Shown piece by piece: positions 3,630 through 7,546 of a DNA stretch of 7,546 nt. The position numbers were made by a program, and so were the translations under genes. The notes beneath the pieces are model-generated. The model had not been told where the DNA came from. It worked only from the letters and a program-made list of their open reading frames with translations, and ran no database searches. Numbering within the stretch: the stretch's first letter is position 1; every line of letters starts with the position of its first letter. Source of the DNA: DASUBV01 sp035763085 (GTDB lineage Bacteria > Actinomycetota > Actinomycetes > Streptosporangiales > Streptosporangiaceae); contig DASUBV010000396.1 of NCBI GenBank assembly GCA_035763085.1, forward strand, positions 1 through 7,546, in the 5' to 3' direction.

Positions 3630-6203
3630 ATGGGGCCACGCATACGCCCATGGCGACTTGCCCTTGTCGGGTCGATCGCACTCGGCACTGTGTTCTCTCT
3701 CGCCGGGACGGGGGCCGCGGCCAGGACGCCGAAGGGCGTCCATGGCGCCGCTGCCCAGCAGCTAGCTCGTAATGCCTACGTGCGCGCCACCAGCGGCGCG
3801 CCGTCCAACACTCACACGCCCGACGACGGTGACCTGGCCGACCAGGCCGCGGCCTACGACTTCGAGCGCACCGCCCCGGCACTGAGCGTGTCGGGCCAGG
3901 CGATGGTGAGCGCGGCTGCGCAGGCCGCGGCCCTGCCGCGGTCCGGCGGGAGGTGGCAGGAATTCACCACCCGGCCCTTCAACGCCGAGCCCGCCGGCTA
4001 CACCGACCCGTTCTGGTCCAATGCGGGCGCGGGCTTCTCCCTGGTCGGCGGCCGGACGACCGCGCTGGCCGCCACGCCGGGCGGCACCTGGTTCGCCGGC
4101 ACCGCCGACGGCGGGGTGTGGCGGTCGACGGACCAGGGCCGGCGCTGGACGCCGGTGTTCGACTCCATGCCGAGCCTGTCGGTCGGCGCGCTGGCCGTGA
4201 ACCCGGCCGACGGGTCGGTCTGGGTCGGCACCGGCGAGGCCAACACCTCGCAGGATTCTTACGCGGGCACCGGCGTGTACCGGTCAGCCAGCAACGGCGC
4301 CTCGTTCCGGCGGGTCGGCAATGACCACTCCGGGAACAACCCGATCGCGGGCCGCACCGTGTACCGGATCGCCTTCGACCAGAGCGGCCACGCGTACGCG
4401 GCCACCGACAATGGCCTGTTCCGCTACTCCCCCGCGACCGGGCACTGGGCTGAGGTCCTGGACCCGGCCGGCCCGGTGGACAACCCGCCCTACGACCAGC
4501 AGGTGACCGACGTGGCCGTGGCGCCCGGCTCGCACGGCCGGGTCGTCATCGCGGCGATCGGCTGGCACGGCCCCGGCAACACCCAGAACAACGGCTTCTA
4601 CCAGTCCAGCAACGGCGGCAGGACCTTCAGCAAGGTCGCCCCGTCCGGTGACATCAGCGCCAGCGACATCGGCCGCACGACGTTCGCCTACTCAGCGGAC
4701 GGCACCCGGCTGTATGCGATCGTCCAGTCGCCGGCCATGCTGGCGGCAGGCGACGAATCCGTGCTGCAGGGCATCTTCGTGTCCGCCGGGAACCCGGCCA
4801 GCGTGACCGGGCCGTGGAAGAAGATCGGTGATGAGTCCTCGCTGGCCGCGTCGGGCTCAGCCCTGCCGGCCGGCTCCGGGTACGGCGTCGGCGTGCAGGC
4901 CTGGTACAACGAGGACCTGGCCGTCGACCCGCATGACCCCGGCCACCTGTATGCCGGGCTGGAGGAGGTCTTCGAGTCCACCAATGGCGGCGGCAGCTGG
5001 GTGACCGCCAGCCCGTACTGGAACTACACCCTGGCCTGCGAGACCACCAGCGCCGGATGTCCCAAGACCACGCACCCCGACCAGCACGCCATGATGATCA
5101 CCGATGGCAAGATCGTGATCGGCAACGACGGCGGCGTGTACTCACGGCCGCTGTCGGATAATCAGCAGTACGGCGACTGGACGGACCTGAACGCCACGCT
5201 GCGGTCCTGGCAGTACTACGACGCGCGGGCCGGCCTGATCGGCTCGAACGCGACGGCCGTCTGGGGCGGGCTGCAGGACAACGGCACGTCGGTGCTCGCC
5301 AGCAACAGCCAGCAGATGGTAGAGCCGGCCGGCGGCGACGGCTTCGACGTGATCGTCGACCCGCAGAACGCGAACAAGATGGTCGGCGAGTACACCGAGG
5401 GCGCGATGTACGCCTCGCAGGACGGCGGTCACACCTTCAGCTACTACGTCAGCCCGACCTGCGCGGGCCAGGCCACCGTCGGCCTGACCCCGCGATCGGA
5501 CTGCGATCCCAGTGCCCGGTTCGTCACCCCGCTGACGATGGATCAGCAGGACGTGAATGTCTGGCTGACCGGAGGTCGTTATGTCTGGGTGTCGAAGGAC
5601 GGCTGGAGCACCTCCTGCAACCAGGCCGCATGCTCCTGGGCCCCGGTGTTCGACACCGGAGCGAATAATGCGGTCACCGCGCTCTCCTCGGCCAACGGCG
5701 GCAAGATCATCTATGCCGCGTGGGTCGGCGGCGGCGGGAACCCCGGCCCCGGGTTCGCCTCGGGTATCGCCACCAACTACGGCGGGACCTGGCACCAGGT
5801 GAGCACCGCCGGGCTGCCCAACCGCTACATCTCCGGCGTGACGGCGGACCCGGCCAATCCGGCGCACGCCTATGCCATCTTCAACGGCTACTCCCGCCGG
5901 TGGGTGCCGGGCGGCGGCGTCGGGCACGTGTTCGAGACCACCAACGGCGGGCAGTCGTGGACCGACATCTCCGGCAACCTGCCGGACATCGCCTCCGATG
6001 CCCTGGTGCTGAGCCACGGCAGGCTGGCTCTCGCCACGGACCAGGGCGTGTTCACCGCACGCGCTCGCCAGGGCCGGTCCACCCGCTGGTCACGCCTGGG
6101 CACCGGTCTGCCGAACGCCTCGGTGAATGACCTCACGACCGGGCCGCGCGGTTACATCTACGCCGCGACGCACGGCCGGGGCGTGTGGCGCATCGCCTTC
6201 TAG
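3630..6203 (+). CDS. Secreted Asp-box/BNR beta-propeller (VPS10/GH74-like) protein
   Basis: 857 residues. Residues 1-31 form a signal peptide: basic n-region MGPRIRPWR, hydrophobic core, AAA-R cleavage near 31-32. A variable, probably linker-like N-part follows to about 120, then repeated propeller blades. Asp-box motifs (S/T-x-D/N-x-G-x-x-W/F) appear at about 166 (STDQGRRW), 219 (SASNGASF), 326 (SSNGGRTF), 450 (STNGGGSW), 596 (SQDGGHTF), 715 (TNYGGTWH) and 770 (TTNGGQSW), with a degenerate one at 655. HPDQHA at 482-487 followed by NDGGVYSR at 499-506 is a pairing known in secreted proteins of this class. The C-terminal ATHGRGVWRI (846-855) is the typical closing blade. Six cysteines (470, 477, 611, 625, 663, 668) are all in the mature part and are near-paired in sequence, suggesting three disulphides. 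Databases often call such proteins glycosyl hydrolase or sialidase-like. I see no sialidase arginine triad or FRIP motif and cannot confirm the catalytic Asp pair of GH74, so activity is unproven; a binding or scaffolding role is possible. Likely a single-gene unit ending at the 6232-6271 hairpin. Confidence 0.93.
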   Translation: MGPRIRPWRLALVGSIALGTVFSLAGTGAAARTPKGVHGAAAQQLARNAYVRATSGAPSNTHTPDDGDLADQAAAYDFERTAPALSVSGQAMVSAAAQAAALPRSGGRWQEFTTRPFNAEPAGYTDPFWSNAGAGFSLVGGRTTALAATPGGTWFAGTADGGVWRSTDQGRRWTPVFDSMPSLSVGALAVNPADGSVWVGTGEANTSQDSYAGTGVYRSASNGASFRRVGNDHSGNNPIAGRTVYRIAFDQSGHAYAATDNGLFRYSPATGHWAEVLDPAGPVDNPPYDQQVTDVAVAPGSHGRVVIAAIGWHGPGNTQNNGFYQSSNGGRTFSKVAPSGDISASDIGRTTFAYSADGTRLYAIVQSPAMLAAGDESVLQGIFVSAGNPASVTGPWKKIGDESSLAASGSALPAGSGYGVGVQAWYNEDLAVDPHDPGHLYAGLEEVFESTNGGGSWVTASPYWNYTLACETTSAGCPKTTHPDQHAMMITDGKIVIGNDGGVYSRPLSDNQQYGDWTDLNATLRSWQYYDARAGLIGSNATAVWGGLQDNGTSVLASNSQQMVEPAGGDGFDVIVDPQNANKMVGEYTEGAMYASQDGGHTFSYYVSPTCAGQATVGLTPRSDCDPSARFVTPLTMDQQDVNVWLTGGRYVWVSKDGWSTSCNQAACSWAPVFDTGANNAVTALSSANGGKIIYAAWVGGGGNPGPGFASGIATNYGGTWHQVSTAGLPNRYISGVTADPANPAHAYAIFNGYSRRWVPGGGVGHVFETTNGGQSWTDISGNLPDIASDALVLSHGRLALATDQGVFTARARQGRSTRWSRLGTGLPNASVNDLTTGPRGYIYAATHGRGVWRIAF

Positions 6204-6204
6204 G

Positions 6205-6236
6205 CGCGGCTGACGGCCGCACTGCTCGCAGCCGCG
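6205..6236 (+). repeat. Secondary hairpin overlapping the convergent terminator
   Basis: CGCGGCTG (6205-6212) pairs perfectly with CAGCCGCG (6229-6236). Its right arm shares bases 6232-6236 with the left arm of the larger terminator stem, so the two cannot form at once. The larger stem should win energetically. Confidence 0.5.
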
Positions 6237-6271
6237 GTGTCCCGGCGGTACTCGCCACCGGGACACCGCGG
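6232..6271. terminator. Bidirectional intrinsic terminator between convergent genes
   Basis: CCGCGGTGTCCCGG (6232-6245) and CCGGGACACCGCGG (6258-6271) form a perfect 14-bp stem with a 12-base loop. It lies exactly 28 bases from the propeller stop and 28 bases from the SDR stop. Without a clear T-tract on either side it fits the GC-rich terminators usual in actinobacteria and would serve both transcripts. Confidence 0.8.
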
Positions 6272-6299
6272 TGTCATGCCGGGCCGGGCAGGCACGACG

Positions 6300-7265
6300 T
6301 CATCCGGCCTGCGGGCGGGGCGCCGCGCTGACCGGGCTGGCGGCGGCGGTGCCGAAAGCCGCGGCGAAGCCCTGGCGCCAGCTGGGGTAGCGCGGCGTCC
6401 AGCCGAGCTCCCGCCTGGCTCGTGCGTTGGAGGCGCCGCGGGACTGCGTGCCCATCATGACGCCGCCCTCGCCGGCGAACAGCCGGGCAACCCAGGCCGG
6501 GACGTGGCGCGGCGGCTTGGCGCCGAGGATCTCGGCAAGCACCGGGAGCCACACGCGCATCGGCGCAGGCTCGTCATCGACGATGTTGTAGATGGCCGGG
6601 CCGTCGTGATCGAGAGCCAGGATGGTCGCGGCGGCGGCATCGTCGAGGTGAACGAACGAGGACACGCCCTCGCCACTGCCGATGACCGGGAACTGCCGCT
6701 TACGAACCGGCCCGGCCAGCCCGTCGTCGTCCGGGCCGTAAAAGCCCCCGTAGCGCAGCGCTATCCCGCCGGCCTGGGTGACGCGCTCGTCCAGGTAGCG
6801 CATCGCGGCGTTGGTCTCGCGCGCCCCGGCTGCCGGGGACGGGTCCAGCGGGTCGGACTCGGTCTTGACCATGCCGCCCTCGCGGGCGTAGCGGAGTGAG
6901 GCGAAGCTCTGCGCGATGAACCGGCCAACGCCTGCCTCGCGGGCGGCGGCCAGCAGGTTGTCGGTGCCCTCGGTGCGCAGCCGGTTGGTCGGCGCGAACG
7001 TGCGGTCGAGCTTGCGGGTGAACTTTGCGCCGCCCAGGGCGGTGGCCTGGTGAATGATCGCGTCCGGCCGGGCGTCGAGAACGGCCGCCCGGACGGCCCC
7101 GGCGTCGAGCAGGTTGAGGGCGACCGGCCGGGCACCGAGCGCCCGGATCCGGCCGGCGCCGGCCGGCGACCGGTGAGTCCCGGTGACCTCGTGCCCCTGC
7201 CCGGCTAGCTGGGCGACGAGCGGCGTTCCGATGGCCCCGCTGGCCCCCGCGACGAAGACTCGCAT
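6300..7265 (-). CDS. NAD(P)-dependent epimerase/dehydratase-type atypical SDR
   Basis: 321 residues, cytosolic, no signal peptide. MRVFVAGASGAIG at the start contains the Rossmann motif G7-x-x-G10-x-x-G13 for NAD(P). DARPDAIIHQA (65-75) is the usual beta-4 region, and FIAQS (116-120) supplies the Ser position. RYGGFYGP (171-178), SFVHLDDAA (203-211) and YNIVDDEPA (226-234) are conserved landmarks of extended SDRs. The C-terminal SNARARRELGWTPRYPSWRQGF region (279-300) matches the typical end of this family. A canonical Y-x-x-x-K is absent; the only similar pattern is Y157-x-x-x-R161, and alignment by E160 would place Asn152 at the Tyr position. It is therefore an atypical SDR and may bind the nucleotide without classical catalysis. 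Substrate unknown. The frame is open 22 codons further upstream, but the ATG at 7263-7265 starts exactly at the Rossmann strand and has GAGGAG six bases before it. Converges on the propeller gene. Confidence 0.93.
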   Translation of the reverse strand: MRVFVAGASGAIGTPLVAQLAGQGHEVTGTHRSPAGAGRIRALGARPVALNLLDAGAVRAAVLDARPDAIIHQATALGGAKFTRKLDRTFAPTNRLRTEGTDNLLAAAREAGVGRFIAQSFASLRYAREGGMVKTESDPLDPSPAAGARETNAAMRYLDERVTQAGGIALRYGGFYGPDDDGLAGPVRKRQFPVIGSGEGVSSFVHLDDAAAATILALDHDGPAIYNIVDDEPAPMRVWLPVLAEILGAKPPRHVPAWVARLFAGEGGVMMGTQSRGASNARARRELGWTPRYPSWRQGFAAAFGTAAASPVSAAPRPQAG

Positions 7266-7271
7266 GGCGTG

Positions 7272-7277
7272 CTCCTC
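7272..7277 (-). promoter_or_regulatory. Ribosome binding site of the SDR gene
   Basis: On the minus strand GAGGAG lies six bases before the ATG. It is the strongest site in the window and excludes the 22-codon longer reading. Confidence 0.8.
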
Positions 7278-7290
7278 ACTCGCGCGCTGA

Positions 7291-7314
7291 GCTGCCCGGC
7301 GACGGCCGGGCGGC
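7291..7314 (-). promoter_or_regulatory. Leader hairpin of the SDR gene
   Basis: Positions 7291-7300 pair with 7305-7314 over ten base pairs with one mismatch that is a wobble in one strand's RNA, around a GACG loop on the plus strand. It lies 25 bases upstream of the SDR start codon. It may be a leader structure or simply a by-product of high GC. Confidence 0.35.
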
Positions 7315-7347
7315 GCCCCGCGCGCGGTCACGGCGATCGTGATCGGC

Positions 7348-7364
7348 GGTCAGCGGTGCTGACC
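7348..7364. promoter_or_regulatory. Perfect 7-bp inverted repeat, candidate operator
   Basis: GGTCAGC-GGT-GCTGACC is a perfect dyad 83 bases upstream of the SDR start. A GATC-GT-GATC element lies beside it at 7335-7344. On the minus strand a weak -10-like CACGAT falls in that element, which would place the dyad across the spacer of the SDR promoter. It could instead be a terminator for the gene ending at 7435, about 70 bases away. Confidence 0.4.
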
Positions 7365-7434
7365 CCTGCCCCCCTGACCCGCGGCGGCCTGCAAACGTGA
7401 CAGGGCGCGGAGATGTCCCGCCGCGGGCGGCTGA

Positions 7435-7546
7435 TCAGGCCAGCCAGCGCAGCCAGGTGCCGTGGCTGTCGGCGTAGCCCAGGGCCTGCCCGTCCCGGGC
7501 GAGCACGCACATCTGGTCATCGGCCGCGGGCGCGGCGGTGCCGGGC
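7435..7546 (-). CDS. Partial C-terminus, unknown protein
   Basis: Thirty-six codons and a TGA stop (7435-7437) of a minus-strand gene entering from the right edge. The visible end reads PGTAAPAADDQMCVLARDGQ and then ALGYADSHGTWLRWLA. It starts as a Pro/Ala linker and becomes an ordered-looking strand-turn-helix with three Trp/Tyr residues. The last 26 residues look like real protein, unlike the Arg/Pro-rich alternative frame on the same strand. I do not recognise the family. A short hairpin (CCGCC at 7418-7422, GGCGG at 7426-7430) follows the stop. The SDR lies 169 bases downstream on the same strand, so read-through is possible but not evident. Confidence 0.6.
   Translation of the reverse strand, partial: PGTAAPAADDQMCVLARDGQALGYADSHGTWLRWLA

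Noticed and set aside
5142..6017. Minus-strand open frame of 291 codons inside the propeller gene
   Set aside because: It is Gly/Val/Arg shadow sequence, and the plus strand carries clear Asp boxes through the same interval.
6237..6899. Plus-strand open frame of 220 codons opposite the SDR
   Set aside because: It begins inside the terminator hairpin, has no ribosome site, and lies opposite an SDR with an intact Rossmann motif.
7328..7510. Minus-strand ORF of 60 codons at the right edge
   Set aside because: It is Arg/Pro/Gly-rich and overlaps the more protein-like frame ending at 7435.

Overview
The window is very GC-rich in all three codon positions' combined composition, uses GTG starts and strong GGAGG-type ribosome sites, and encodes typical actinobacterial exported proteins. 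It therefore looks like chromosomal DNA from a high-GC actinomycete. I see no tRNA, rRNA, CRISPR array, transposase, integrase or phage gene, and nothing that marks a mobile island.

Layout. Positions 1-137 (minus strand) hold the N-terminus of a gene that runs off the left edge, possibly a class III (glutamate-1-semialdehyde-like) aminotransferase. A 361-base, relatively AT-rich divergent gap (138-498) follows. Then come four plus-strand genes: a secreted right-handed beta-helix protein (499-1395), a seven-helix membrane protein of unknown function (1687-2514), an orphan lipoprotein with a long arginine-rich n-region (2552-3439), and a large secreted Asp-box/BNR beta-propeller protein of the VPS10/GH74-like type (3630-6203). 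On the minus strand, converging on the propeller gene, is an NAD(P)-dependent epimerase/dehydratase-type atypical SDR (6300-7265). Upstream of it is the C-terminus of another minus-strand gene that enters from the right edge (7435-7546).

How the genes relate. All four plus-strand products are predicted to be exported or membrane-embedded, so the centre of the window is a small envelope/secretome block. The membrane protein and the lipoprotein are only 37 bases apart and may be co-transcribed. The beta-helix and propeller genes are each separated from their neighbours by structured, hairpin-bearing gaps and are probably independent units. The SDR is cytosolic and has no evident link to the exported proteins.

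The clearest non-coding signals are inverted repeats: a two-tier hairpin after the beta-helix gene (1446-1504), a second hairpin before the membrane-protein gene (1540-1578), a hairpin directly after the lipoprotein stop (3440-3468), a longer imperfect one upstream of the propeller gene (3494-3533), and a perfect 14-bp stem midway between the convergent propeller and SDR genes (6232-6271). I did not find a convincing new multi-gene system. The best leads are the two orphan envelope genes and the structured gaps.
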